Source of the DNA: a virus
Reading direction: 5' to 3' (one strand)
IMG/VR virus record: IMGVR_UViG_3300030108_006260
Location: 140,605-204,604 of that record
Length of the DNA stretch: 64,000 nucleotides
Below the pieces are notes generated by a model, which saw nothing but the letters and a program-made list of their open reading frames with translations, made no database searches and had not been told where the DNA came from. Shown here one piece after another: positions 51,925 to 61,400 of the stretch. Position numbers and translations under genes: made by a program. Position 1 is the first letter of the stretch; each line of letters starts with the position of its first letter.

Positions 51925-52380
51925 CTACAACCACTTATTAAGTGACTTCATGTACGCATTTAGGTGCTTTCTTAAGCAAGAAATGGCCAAGTCCAAAGAT
52001 TTTTCATCCACAGCAGATGATACTGTAGGTACGAGGTCAGATTGTGCAACTTTCCAAACCTTAGAATCTACCTTAAAGGCATGTGCAATCTGAAGATAAC
52101 TGTTACTTACAGCAGAAAGAGTAACTGCTTTATCTGAAGCAGAGTAAGAACTAGACTTATCCAAGGTGACTAAGAGAAGGTTGCTGATCTTTAGCAGTTC
52201 TTGTGCTCTCTTTACTGTGTACGTGTTGTCCTCTCCACCAGAAGACTTGTGTCCCCTAGATTCAAGGGAGGATTTAAGTGAAGACACCAAAGTCATTAGC
52301 TCGTCCTTTTCATCTTCAGGCAGAGAATCCGATAGTATCAACTTCTTAATCTCAAGAAGTGTATCCAAGGCACTAGTCAT
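51925..52380 (-). CDS. Helical hypothetical protein
   Basis: A 151-residue helical protein (LLEIKKLILSDSLPEDEKDE; AISCLRKHLNAYMKSLNKWL). No family recognised. It ends a tight set of replication genes (nuclease, primase) upstream and is followed by the RNR regulatory gap, so it is likely the last gene of that transcript. Confidence 0.55.
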   Translation of the reverse strand: MTSALDTLLEIKKLILSDSLPEDEKDELMTLVSSLKSSLESRGHKSSGGEDNTYTVKRAQELLKISNLLLVTLDKSSSYSASDKAVTLSAVSNSYLQIAHAFKVDSKVWKVAQSDLVPTVSSAVDEKSLDLAISCLRKHLNAYMKSLNKWL

Positions 52381-52383
52381 TAG

Positions 52384-53220
52384 TCAAATCTTTTTCCTCA
52401 GAGAGGACACAGGAAGTAGCATAGAGTCTAGACTAGGACTGAAACATATTCCGGCATACGTACATCCTGACCAGGACCCCTCACTAGAGGATTTACATAT
52501 ACCGTCGGGTATATGACCGGAATAGAGTGAGTCCCTCGCTTCAGAGTAAGATTCCACTGCATCGGTGTACGTGTCAGGTATAGGATCTACTACAAAAACC
52601 TTAAAATCCTGAGGACGGTCTCTACTTAGGTAGACAAAAACAATCTTGTCTAGATCCCAACCTTCTTGTAAGTTTATTCCCTCAAGGTAAGCTGATGCCT
52701 GTACATGGTGTTTTTTATAAGGAGAGGTAAGCTTTGGAAGATTAGAAGAACCTGTGGTCTTAAACTCCCACACCGCATTCATTGAAGGAACTATACCATC
52801 TACGTGGGCACCTAGAGATCCTTCTATGTTGTATTCCTCATACATCTGAGGTCTACCGCAGACAGGACAGCTACGGGAACCTAACCTCTCCTTTTCTATA
52901 ACACCACAGCATGACCAATGGCCATACAAAACATTATTCATTCCTAAGAACTGCTGTATAACTTCGTGGACGGCAGTTCCTATGCCTACGTAAAACCTAA
53001 ACCCATAAGACTCTTCTCTGAGAGCTTCGTCAGGGTACCTGTGATGTATAACCATCTCCCTGGGACAGAATGGAAGCCTAGAAGCCCTGAACTCATACTT
53101 CTGGGGGTAGAAAATACCAGGGCTAGGATCTAGATCAGACTGCTTATTACTGCCTATAGAAGCAGAGATGAGGTCCGCTGCCTGTTTCTCAAGCTTGCTC
53201 TTCTTTTTAAGACTAGACAT
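52384..53220 (-). CDS. RecB/Cas4-type PD-(D/E)XK nuclease with Fe-S and zinc-ribbon cysteines
   Basis: A 278-residue nuclease. GTAVHE (His85), VDGIV (D141), WEFKTTG (E152, K154) and QASAY (Q174) are the canonical catalytic elements. C52 plus C242, C253 and C259 give the one-plus-three pattern of the 4Fe-4S cluster in Cas4, AddB and Dna2-type nucleases. A CC...CPVC segment (104-121) is an extra zinc-ribbon-like insertion not typical for the family. Fe-S nucleases of this kind resect or process DNA ends. It is translated with the primase (8-base overlap), suggesting action at replication or recombination intermediates. Confidence 0.8.
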   Translation of the reverse strand: MSSLKKKSKLEKQAADLISASIGSNKQSDLDPSPGIFYPQKYEFRASRLPFCPREMVIHHRYPDEALREESYGFRFYVGIGTAVHEVIQQFLGMNNVLYGHWSCCGVIEKERLGSRSCPVCGRPQMYEEYNIEGSLGAHVDGIVPSMNAVWEFKTTGSSNLPKLTSPYKKHHVQASAYLEGINLQEGWDLDKIVFVYLSRDRPQDFKVFVVDPIPDTYTDAVESYSEARDSLYSGHIPDGICKSSSEGSWSGCTYAGICFSPSLDSMLLPVSSLRKKI

Positions 53221-54151
53221 TAGAAATCTTGGATTTTAGCCACTCAATCTGATTATCGTCTAGGCTTCCGGGGTCATCTCCATCAGGTAAACGAAGTACT
53301 GAGAACGAAGTAAATGACTTCAGACTCTTTTTTATTTCTGCTGCTGCCTTCTTTCCCGCTGCGTCACCGTCCATTAGTACGAAGACATGCTTTTTGCTAA
53401 GTAGCAGTAGTAGGTCTCTTTTTGAAAAGGACCAGTTAGTTGAACCAAGTATCGACAAAGCCGGTATGCCCTGACTTAGTAAGTAGAGAGCATCGAATTC
53501 TCCCTCAACGAGAACTACAAATGGATAAGATCCGTAGTGGTCTACAACAAAGTCAAAAGGGAATAGTACTTTACGGGCAGAACACCATGGTGCTCTATAG
53601 TACTTAACCTCGGGAGAAGTGTCTAGCCTTCGTGCAACATAACCAACTAGGGATCCCTGCTGGTAGTAGGGCCATAGTATACGGTCAACACCAGAATGGT
53701 CCCACCTAAAACTTGGGACCTTGGATAAGAAGGAACTTGTAGTTCCTCTCCAGTCTCCCCCGTCCCAAATTGATAAATTCTTAGGGAGATGACCTTCTTC
53801 AGTAGAAGAAGACCCCTCAAGCCTTGACTTAAGTCCTGAGAAAAGATTTTTATTTATTACTTTTTCGGTGAAAGTCTCAGACTCGAATGACATGGAGCTG
53901 AACTTAGCTAGACCCATCTCGGGTGCGAGTTTGTTCCAACTACCTGACCAGTTACAGACCCAGCAGTGGCACTTTTTACCGTTACGAGTTATTTCAAGTT
54001 TATATTTAGAGTCACTTCCTTTGTCGTGAGGAAAAGGGCAGCATATTTTTATGTCTTTCCTACCGACTCTATAGTCAATACCAGCGCGACTAAGTTCGCT
54101 GGTGATATGAAGCTCAGCTTCTATCGGATTAGGCCATATAAACTTCTTCAA
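53213..54151 (-). CDS. DnaG-type primase: zinc finger plus Toprim
   Basis: A 312-residue protein beginning with TTG (four bases after the upstream stop). N-terminal zinc finger: CPFPH (C38, H42) with CHCWVC (C63, C66), the CHC2 pattern. Toprim: FVVLVEGEFDALYLL (E216 and nearby Asp) and VLMDGDAAGKKAA (D261, D263), as in DnaG and primase-helicases. It should synthesise RNA primers. It lacks a helicase domain, so the partner helicase is elsewhere or host-derived. It is shorter than bacterial DnaG (~600), as common in phages. Confidence 0.8.
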   Translation of the reverse strand: MKKFIWPNPIEAELHITSELSRAGIDYRVGRKDIKICCPFPHDKGSDSKYKLEITRNGKKCHCWVCNWSGSWNKLAPEMGLAKFSSMSFESETFTEKVINKNLFSGLKSRLEGSSSTEEGHLPKNLSIWDGGDWRGTTSSFLSKVPSFRWDHSGVDRILWPYYQQGSLVGYVARRLDTSPEVKYYRAPWCSARKVLFPFDFVVDHYGSYPFVVLVEGEFDALYLLSQGIPALSILGSTNWSFSKRDLLLLLSKKHVFVLMDGDAAGKKAAAEIKKSLKSFTSFSVLRLPDGDDPGSLDDNQIEWLKSKISNV

Positions 54152-54155
54152 AGAA

Positions 54156-54497
54156 TCACTCGCTGATGAGAGAGTCTTTCTCCTCGCTAGGACCTGATAG
54201 GATCAGTTCAGTCCTGGAGATAAGATCATTCCATCGCACGGCACCTAAGGGTGTGGAAGATGGGTCCATCTCTTTAGCGTGAGATAACCACTCTCCTAAC
54301 AAGTTTAGGTGGGCATGAGGAGTAACAAAAATCTGAGTCAAAACAAGGAGAGGTGGATTGGAGTAATCCGAAATTGGTACATGTTCCTTACTCAAGGTAA
54401 GGTCCATTACCTTAGTGTCTCCTACTAAGTAGGTAACCAAGTGGTACTGGTCATCATGAGATGAAACCTGAACATTAACTAATGGAAGGGTCTTCAT
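54156..54497 (-). CDS. Small hypothetical protein
   Basis: A 113-residue alpha/beta protein (LVTYLVGDTKVMDLTLSKEH; PPLLVLTQIFVTPHAHLNLL). No family recognised; two His in PHAH could be functional but no complete motif exists. It is followed at once by the primase. Confidence 0.55.
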   Translation of the reverse strand: MKTLPLVNVQVSSHDDQYHLVTYLVGDTKVMDLTLSKEHVPISDYSNPPLLVLTQIFVTPHAHLNLLGEWLSHAKEMDPSSTPLGAVRWNDLISRTELILSGPSEEKDSLISE

Positions 54498-54514
54498 GGT
54501 AGCCCTTTACAGTA

Positions 54515-55366
54515 TCAAGGAGCCAGTGCCACTACTCCCGTTCCTTGGTAGGCAGCACGCCAGCTGCTCACAAGTTGAGCACTGTTATAGAAAGGAGGCT
54601 CAGTGGAACGAATCTTAAATGTGGATGTCCACTTAAGGTTCGCGGGATCCTGTGCGTTTTCCGAGAACTGGACTCCTTGCGGAGTGAAAAATCCTCGTAG
54701 GAAAATATCAGGATACACCAAGCTATGGTAGCTTATGAACACAAAGTTTGGTCTTCCATCCGGGAGTATCTTTTCCTCGTCTAAAAGTTCAAAAAATTCG
54801 TAGAAATCAAATAATCCTTGAGGGAGAGCTACTACTTCTGCTTTTGTTTTTGAAATTGTACCTCCGTCTGAATCCCCTCTGCTTAGTCGTACAGGCATTA
54901 TATTTCCTGCCTGGAAAGTTATATTCATCTCGGGTTCGTCAAAAAAAGTAGACCTAGAACCGTTTCTCCAAGTATGGAGTATGGTTCCCGACCTTGTTTG
55001 CTGCTGAGAGGCTCGTATAGGGAACTGCCACTGTACACTTTCTGGTCCTGCCCAAAATAATATGTACCTTCCTTGCGCAGCGAAACTTTCGGTAGTCATA
55101 ATCATAGGAGCAGTACGCTGTACGTAGGGGCCCCGGCTTTGTCCCTGTCCAGATACCTTACCTGATACAATGGATCCTCCGGTAATAGTAGGAGGGTCTA
55201 TTAGCTGTTCGAAACCTGCGTTCCTCTGACGAAGGAGGTCTAATATCCTCTCCTCATTTTCTACTAAGGATCTAAGACTGTCAAAACCAGATAGGTTATC
55301 CTCTGCGTTAGATCCTATACCTGATTGGTTTTGTCCTGGTTGAAGTGGGTTGTTAGGTCCTGACAT
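54515..55366 (-). CDS. Virion-type protein, baseplate-like beta domain
   Basis: A 283-residue protein. A disordered N-terminus is followed by a beta domain (RYILFWAGPESVQWQFPIRA; GTILHTWRNGSRSTFFDEPE; ITFQAGNIMPV), a pattern recalled from hub/tail-associated proteins in large phages. It is the first gene after a strong terminator, and it is separated from the giant tail cluster by replication genes. A role in the particle is likely; the family name is unsure. Confidence 0.5.
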   Translation of the reverse strand: MSGPNNPLQPGQNQSGIGSNAEDNLSGFDSLRSLVENEERILDLLRQRNAGFEQLIDPPTITGGSIVSGKVSGQGQSRGPYVQRTAPMIMTTESFAAQGRYILFWAGPESVQWQFPIRASQQQTRSGTILHTWRNGSRSTFFDEPEMNITFQAGNIMPVRLSRGDSDGGTISKTKAEVVALPQGLFDFYEFFELLDEEKILPDGRPNFVFISYHSLVYPDIFLRGFFTPQGVQFSENAQDPANLKWTSTFKIRSTEPPFYNSAQLVSSWRAAYQGTGVVALAP

Positions 55367-55386
55367 TACTATTCTCTCTAAAAGAA

Positions 55387-55417
55387 AAGCCCCAGGGCAG
55401 TCATCCCTAGGGCTTTA
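55387..55417 (-). terminator. Intrinsic terminator
   Basis: A 12-bp stem with one T:G pair (55387-55398 with 55406-55417), seven-base loop, followed on the minus strand by TCTTTT. It lies after the stop at 55436, so transcripts of the upstream virion-type gene likely end here before the 283-residue gene. Confidence 0.8.
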
Positions 55418-55435
55418 GTTTCTATATAAGCAGTC

Positions 55436-56125
55436 TTATAGGGACTCGATGTGGGAGTCACCATCTGATGTGACTTCTGCCATCTTCTCCTTAGCAAACT
55501 TCTGAACAATACCCACGGAATTTCCGATTATGAAAGTTAGGTCTTGTGCAGTAAGATCTAGGTTAGCCAACTCATTTTTAGCCTGCCTAGCCTTAAGATC
55601 ACCACTAGCAATGGCCTCAACGATTGCCTCCACGCGAGGAGAAGGTCCGCCTTCTTCCGATGACTCGAACTCTATGTCAGAGCTTACGTCATTCAATCCT
55701 GCATCAAACGCACTAGAAGAATCGTCTGTGATCGATACAATTCCATTGTTTTTAGAAATTTCGTCACCAGACGATTTCATCCTAGCAATGTCCCTGTTCT
55801 TATAACCTATTTTCTTGTATGCTTCTGCAAGAGCTTCTTTAACCCCGTCCCGCATAAGTTCTTCCTCTGCTTGAGAGGCCGGAATTAGTTCGAGAGCCCC
55901 AGCATCAAGGAACTGTCTAAGGCTAGAGCTATTCTTTATCATTGAGGGAGTAGCCTTGTTGCTTAGGCATACAGGGTACCTAGTATTAGGTATTGCTTCC
56001 CTATGAGTCTTTCCTGACCCATCGTTAAGAGTCAGGACAACAATTCCTCTTTCTTTAGAGGTGTTCCTCACATATATAGGCTCACCGCTGTCAATAACAC
56101 TATCTAAGTATATGAAAGAACTCAT
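55436..56125 (-). CDS. Virion-type protein of unknown family
   Basis: A 229-residue protein. The first 75 residues are beta-rich (EPIYVRNTSKERGIVVLTLN) and may be a distant version of the small domain seen at the start of the genes at 57286, 57846 and 58411. The rest is acidic and helical (VEAIVEAIASGDLKARQAKN). It is followed directly by a terminator, consistent with strong, separately controlled expression. Function unknown. Confidence 0.6.
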   Translation of the reverse strand: MSSFIYLDSVIDSGEPIYVRNTSKERGIVVLTLNDGSGKTHREAIPNTRYPVCLSNKATPSMIKNSSSLRQFLDAGALELIPASQAEEELMRDGVKEALAEAYKKIGYKNRDIARMKSSGDEISKNNGIVSITDDSSSAFDAGLNDVSSDIEFESSEEGGPSPRVEAIVEAIASGDLKARQAKNELANLDLTAQDLTFIIGNSVGIVQKFAKEKMAEVTSDGDSHIESL

Positions 56126-56127
56126 AA

Positions 56128-56286
56128 TTAATCTTCATCCTTGCTTTGTTCTTGGTTAGAGGAAGTAGAAGAATCAATTTCCTTGTCTTCGTCTTTCTTA
56201 TCGGAAGATTCTAATCTTTCCTTTAAGTTCTTCCCGTCAATTGTATTTTTAGACGAAACAACGTCTCCATATTTTACAATAGCCAT
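56128..56286 (-). CDS. Small acidic 52-residue protein
   Basis: An ATG at 56286 opens a frame of 52 codons ending TAA at 56128: MAIVKYGDVVSSKN, then a highly charged, probably disordered Lys/Glu/Asp/Ser segment. It exactly fills the gap between its neighbours, two bases before the next ATG. No clear ribosome site was found (AAAGG about 11 bases upstream). Function unknown. Confidence 0.6.
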   Translation of the reverse strand: MAIVKYGDVVSSKNTIDGKNLKERLESSDKKDEDKEIDSSTSSNQEQSKDED

Positions 56287-56302
56287 ACCGTGTTTTTACC
56301 TT

Positions 56303-57289
56303 TTACAGACTTCTTGGCATTATTCCAGATGAAGTAAACAACTCAGAGGGCCATAAACCCGATCTGGAAGCTATGAGGCGAGTCCTTGCCCATCTACCAT
56401 TACGAACCGAGTGATTCCACCTGCCATAACTAGACCTTCCTAGCATAGCAAGTAACCTTTTAGAAAATACCTCTGGTTTTTCCAGAGGATCACTTATTTT
56501 TAGAGCAGCAGAAAGAAATCTCCACGCAATTGCAGGAGCATTGACGCTGTGGCTCCACAGCACAGACAGAGCAAGGTCTAGTTCGGGAGATTCCACAACA
56601 GGATTATCGTGTTTCCCTCCGTAGAGCCACTGACTTAGGGTCTTCTTATCACCCGCAGTTATAGTCTTTCGGGTACAATACCTATGAAAGTGTTCCATTC
56701 CAAAAGAAGTCTGTGCATGGAACCCTTTAGGGTCAGAGAAAAGATTATGAAATAAAATAGCCCATGAAACAGATCTGTCCCAATCAGGACCACTTCTTGG
56801 TACTTTACCCTGATTGGGGGTAAACTCTTCTCTTATTGAGAATCCATATACTAGGTCTCCTGCGGAGACTTTTTTATTCCTAGACCTGACCTTAACTGTG
56901 TCGTCGCTAAGATACCTAAGGTCCCCCTTAGTAGAGACATACCAATTCTTTTCAGCCAGTGCACTCCATAACTCGTTTAGAGCAGGAATTCCGTGAACCA
57001 GTTCAAGCATTCGAAGAAGCTTCCACAAGCTTCCCTGGTCATCAGCTGCTGAAAAATCTTCGTGAGCTAGCTCCTTAGGGTAAACTGCAATTGCCTGGTG
57101 CAGACCAGCTGTCATAGCTGTGCCATCATACATGGTTATGGCACCAAACTTACCTCCGGATTCTACCTGAGAGGTAAGCCACAGTACCCTAGACCAGTGA
57201 CTAGAGGCAGTATTGGGTTCCCAGTCTACCGTTCCCTTGATAGAAGGGCCAGAATAGGAGTTGTACGAAACACGAGTTACTTTGGTCAA
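56303..57289 (-). CDS. Lysozyme-superfamily-like protein, endolysin candidate
   Basis: A 328-residue protein. ESGGKFGAI (43-51), then YDGTAMTAGLHQ (54-65), matches the E-S-G-G...D-G-x-x-S/T-x-G-x-x-Q pattern of lytic-transglycosylase/lysozyme-like domains. Downstream text includes QWLYGG and a C-terminal Arg/Trp-rich segment. If active it would cleave the glycan strand of peptidoglycan. TTG start overlapping the upstream stop as TTGA with AGGAG about 15 bases before. No signal peptide. The reading is tentative, as other virion enzymes use the same motif. Confidence 0.5.
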   Translation of the reverse strand: MTKVTRVSYNSYSGPSIKGTVDWEPNTASSHWSRVLWLTSQVESGGKFGAITMYDGTAMTAGLHQAIAVYPKELAHEDFSAADDQGSLWKLLRMLELVHGIPALNELWSALAEKNWYVSTKGDLRYLSDDTVKVRSRNKKVSAGDLVYGFSIREEFTPNQGKVPRSGPDWDRSVSWAILFHNLFSDPKGFHAQTSFGMEHFHRYCTRKTITAGDKKTLSQWLYGGKHDNPVVESPELDLALSVLWSHSVNAPAIAWRFLSAALKISDPLEKPEVFSKRLLAMLGRSSYGRWNHSVRNGRWARTRLIASRSGLWPSELFTSSGIMPRSL

Positions 57290-57816
57290 GTGCTAGACTT
57301 CTTTCTCCTACCTCTGCGTCGCTTCGGTGCTTCTTCAGCCTTCTCTTCAGCCTTCTCTTCAGCCTTCTCTTCAGCTTCAGCTCCAGATTTGGCTTCTTCA
57401 GCCTTCTTAGCCTCTTCAGCCTTCTTAGCCTCTTCAGCCTTCTTAGCCTCTTCAGCCTTCTTAGCCTCTTCAGCCTTCTTAGCCTTAGCAGCTTCTTCAG
57501 CTTCCTTAGCCTTCTTAGCCTCTTCAGCCTTCTTAGCCTTAGCAGCTTCTTCAGCTTCCTTAGCCTTCTTAGATTTGGCTTCTTCTTCAGCCTTAGCAGC
57601 TTCTTCAGCTTCCTTAGCCTTCTTGGCCTTAACGCTTCTCTTGTCCAGAGGCATGTTAGTGTCCTCTACGCAGGTAACAGAAACACCATACTTTTTAAGT
57701 TCTTCTACAGACTGGCTGCTAAGGAAAGCAGTCCTCTTAGAGTAAGGAGGGACCCTAAGTCCCTTAACAAAAACCAGGGAACCGTTAGGGTTCTTTATCT
57801 CGTATCTTCTTGCCAT
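57286..57816 (-). CDS. Glu/Ala/Lys single-helix protein with basic tail
   Basis: A 176-residue protein. The first ~55 residues are a small beta module (VFVKGLRVPPYSKRTAFLSS) like the starts of neighbouring genes. Residues ~65-160 are long runs of KKAEEA and EKAEEKAEE, which predict a single extended alpha-helix. The end is basic (RRRGRRKKSS). A rigid spacer with a nucleic-acid-binding tip is a possible structure; function unknown. Repeats are clear at the DNA level. Confidence 0.75.
   Translation of the reverse strand: MARRYEIKNPNGSLVFVKGLRVPPYSKRTAFLSSQSVEELKKYGVSVTCVEDTNMPLDKRSVKAKKAKEAEEAAKAEEEAKSKKAKEAEEAAKAKKAEEAKKAKEAEEAAKAKKAEEAKKAEEAKKAEEAKKAEEAKKAEEAKSGAEAEEKAEEKAEEKAEEAPKRRRGRRKKSST
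57401..57485. repeat. 18-bp tandem repeats coding KKAEEA units
   Basis: Four perfect copies of an 18-bp unit (57401-57472) and a partial fifth. The period is a multiple of three, so copy-number change alters helix length by six residues without a frameshift. Confidence 0.9.
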
Positions 57817-57845
57817 TTCAATAAATCCTTGAATTAATGTATAGT

Positions 57846-58220
57846 TTACTTAGCTACCCACCCGGTATTAGTTGCAGACCCGGATTCTTTCACATAAAGA
57901 GTGGTCGATGCTCCACCCTCTTTATCAACATATAGATCACCAACTGACCCAATTACAGACCCATTTGGAGCACCCACCCCAGCAAGAACAACAGCCCCTC
58001 CTAATACAGACTCTGCTCTGTTATCCTCGTTTGTGGACGTAGGAGAGGTAGACCACTCGATGTTGCCGCTAGCTGCCAGGCTTATAAGTTGGTCCCTACT
58101 GCGTTCGAGTTCGTCTGAGGTTAGTTGTAGTTGAATGGTCTTGTTGGGTCCCAAGACCCCTACTGTCGATCCAACAGGAAGACGACTTGATGTCTTGTTA
58201 GTAATAGTTACTAGAGGCAT
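57846..58220 (-). CDS. Small virion protein with shared N-terminal module
   Basis: A 124-residue protein. The first 55 residues (VTITNKTSSRLPVGSTVG, ending AASGNIEWSTS) resemble the N-terminus of the plus-strand fibre across the divergent region (VRITNKTRSIIAVN..., ending KGQIDFDVF). The C-terminus, GDLYVDKEGGASTTLYVKES then NTGWVAK, is a common phage decoration or fibre-tip element. The gene starts within 200 bases of the fibre start on the opposite strand. Likely structural. Confidence 0.65.
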   Translation of the reverse strand: MPLVTITNKTSSRLPVGSTVGVLGPNKTIQLQLTSDELERSRDQLISLAASGNIEWSTSPTSTNEDNRAESVLGGAVVLAGVGAPNGSVIGSVGDLYVDKEGGASTTLYVKESGSATNTGWVAK

Positions 58221-58410
58221 TTTTTCTCCAAAAAAAAGTAGTTAGGGGGTGCTTCCCTGGATTTTCCAGTATATAACATCAGGGTCTCCCGTCTTTATCA
58301 ATTAGGTACAGAAGCAGAGTAAGAGAGCCAGAGTAAGGTACCTAGTTACCCTTACTACTATGTAGTAAGCGCATGTTCCCTGTTAGTTTAGAATAACTTA
58401 TATATCGTGC
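58221..58410. promoter_or_regulatory. Divergent promoter region with AGTAAG operator-like cluster
   Basis: This 190-base region separates the minus-strand gene ending at 58220 and the plus-strand fibre starting at 58411. Four AGTAAG/CTTACT elements lie in 52 bases (58318-58323, 58332-58337, 58351-58356, 58364-58369). CAGAGTAAG is repeated at 58315 and 58329. A perfect 8-bp hairpin (58351-58369) and an overlapping 7-bp inverted repeat (58332-58338 with 58350-58356) cannot form together. For the minus strand, TTGATA and TGTTAT are 17 bases apart. For the plus strand, TTATAT lies near the ATG and no Shine-Dalgarno is visible. Confidence 0.55.
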
Positions 58411-61400
58411 ATGAGTTTAAAGGTCAGAATAACTAATAAGACCCGCAGTATAATAGCGGTGAACAAGGTCAAGAGGAAAGTACCGCCTTTAAGTACTACT
58501 ACTTTTGAAATTAGTATATCAGACCTTGACGTACTTAGGCCATTCCTGCTTTCTCATAGGGAAAAGGGCCAAATAGACTTTGATGTTTTTAATGACCCGG
58601 GGTCTGTGGACAGCAGTGACACTGAACTTGTTACACTAGCGGACATACCTGACGTAATACCGGGAGGTGGAGGATCATCTGACGCATTAGATATATCCTA
58701 CGATAATACTGCATCAGGATTAACAGCTACCAACGTAAAGGAAGCCATTGACGAAGTGGTATCCGCAGGGGGCTCCGGAACGGACAACCAGACAGCGTCT
58801 GAAGTTCCTTTCACACCTGCTGGTAACCTGACGTCCACTAATACTCAAGCTGCGTTAGAGGAGCTAGATGCAGAAAAAATAGATGTTGCTCATTTAGGGA
58901 CAGGAGGTGCAGCACACGCTAGTGCCACTACCAGCACTGCTGGCTTCATGTCCTCTACGGACAAAGTTAAACTAAATAGCATAGAGTCCGGTGCTGACGT
59001 AACAGACACTGCTAACGTCACGTCAGCCGGAGCGCTCATGCGCTCAGGCGGAACCATGACCGGCAATATTGTCATGTCTCCGTCACAAACAGTAGATGGC
59101 AGAGATCTGTCTGTAGACGGTGCCAAGTTAGATGGAATAGAGCCTGGAGCGGACGTAACAGACGCATCGAATGTCACTCTTGCTGGAGCGCTCATGCGTA
59201 CTGGCGGTACCATGACAGGTGATGTGGTATTTAGCGGGAGTCAAACATTCGACGGTCGTGATGTGTCCGTTGATGGATCCAAGTTAGATGGCATAGAACC
59301 AGGAGCCGAAGTTAACACAGTGGATACTGTGTTCGGACGCACCGGAAATGTAGTTGCAACAGCAGGAGACTACGAAGCAAGCGAGGTTAGCTATGACAAC
59401 ACTACTAGCGGACTAACAGCTACTGATGTTAAGGCCGCTATTGATGAGGTAGCAGCAAGTGTAGGAGGGGGAGGAACTGACGACCAAACAGCAGCCGAAG
59501 TACCTTTTACACCCTCCGGAAATTTATCGTCAACAGATGTACAAGATGCCCTAGAGGAGCTGGACTCTGAGAAGTTATCAACCACCCATGCAGGAACGGG
59601 CGGTACTTCCCATGCAAATGCCACTACCGGCACTGCTGGCTTCATGTCTAGTGGAGACAAGACTAAGCTAAACAGTATAGAGACAAACGCTGACGTAACG
59701 GACACCGCTAATGTCACGTCAGCCGGAGCGCTTATGCGCTCTGGCGGCACTATGACAGGCAATATTGTTATGTCAGGCGCCCAGACGGTAGACGGAAGAG
59801 ACCTGTCTTCGGACGGTTCCAAGTTAGACGGTATCGAGTCCGGTGCTGACGTAACAGACACTGCTAATGTCACTTCAGCCGGAGCGCTCATGCGCTCAGG
59901 CGGAACCATGACGGGTGACATTGTATTCAATGCCAGTCAAACGTTTGACGGTAGGGACCTTTCAGTAGACGGGTCCAAGCTAGATGGGATCGAGCCTGGG
60001 GCTGAAGTTAACACGGTAGATACAGTTCATGGAAGAACTGGTGACATAGTTGCTGTTGCTGGAGATTATTCAGCAGACGAAGTCAGCTATGATAACGCAA
60101 CGTCAGGACTAACAGCCACTGACGTCAAAGCAGCTATTGACGAGTTAGCTGCGAGCGGAGGAGGGGGAGGTACCGATGACCAGACAGCAGCAGAAGTACC
60201 ATTTACTCCCGCAGGAAACATAGCAGCAACTGACGTCCAAGATGCTATAGAAGAACTAGACTCTGAGAAGCTATCAGCTACCCACGCAGGAACAGGAGGA
60301 GCTGCCCATTCAAATGCCACTACTGGCACTGCTGGCTTCATGTCCAGTGGGGATAAGACTAAACTAGACGGTATCGAGTCCGGTGCTGACGTAACAGACA
60401 CTGCTAATGTCACTTCAGCCGGAGCGCTCATGCGCTCTGGCGGAACTATGACAGGCAATATTGTCATGTCTGGTTCCGAGACAGTAGATGGACGAGATCT
60501 ATCTGTGGACGGTGCTAAACTAGACGGGATAGAGACAAACGCTGACGTAACTGACACCGCTAATGTCACGTCCGCTGGAGCGCTTATGCGCTCTGGCGGA
60601 ACTATGACAGGAAACATTGTCATGTCTGGAGCAGAGACCGTAGATGGACGAGATCTATCTGTGGACGGTGCTAAGCTAGACGGGATAGAGTCCGGAGCTG
60701 AAGTTAACACAGTAGACACTGTTCATGGACGAACAGGAGATGTTGTCGCCGTAGCAGGAGACTATGCAGCAAGTGAGATTAGCTACGACAACACCACTAG
60801 CGGACTCACAGCAACAGACGTAAAAGCAGCTATAGATGAGGTTGTAGCAAGTGCAAGTACCGATGACCAGACAGCAGCAGAAGTACCATTTACTCCCGCA
60901 GGAAACATAGCAGCAACTGACGTCCAAGATGCTATAGAAGAACTCGACTCTGAGAAGCTATCGGCTACCCACGAAGGAACAGGAGGGGCGTCACACGCTA
61001 ATGCCACTACAGGTACTGCTGGTTTCATGTCTAGCGGAGACAAAACTAAGCTAAACAGCATAGAGTCAGGGGCGGATGTAACGGACACTGCTAATGTTAC
61101 ATCAGCTGGAGCGCTAATGCGTTCCGGGGGGACCATGACTGGCAATATTGTCATGTCTGGAGCAGAGACCGTAGATGGAAGAGACCTATCGGTCGACGGG
61201 TCCAAACTAGACGGGATTGAACCTGGAGCTGAGGTCAATACAGTAGACACTGTTTTCGGCCGAACAGGTAATATAATAGCAGTTTCTGGTGATTATGCAG
61301 CGAGTGAGGTCAGCTACGACAATACTACGAGCGGACTCACAGCCACTGACGTAAAAGAAGCTATTGATGAGTTAGCTGCAAGTGGTGGATCGGGAACTGA

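Noticed and set aside
58221-58410. Origin of replication at the divergent region
   Set aside because: Repeats are few and short and no A/T-rich unwinding element or iteron array is evident; a divergent promoter explains it better.
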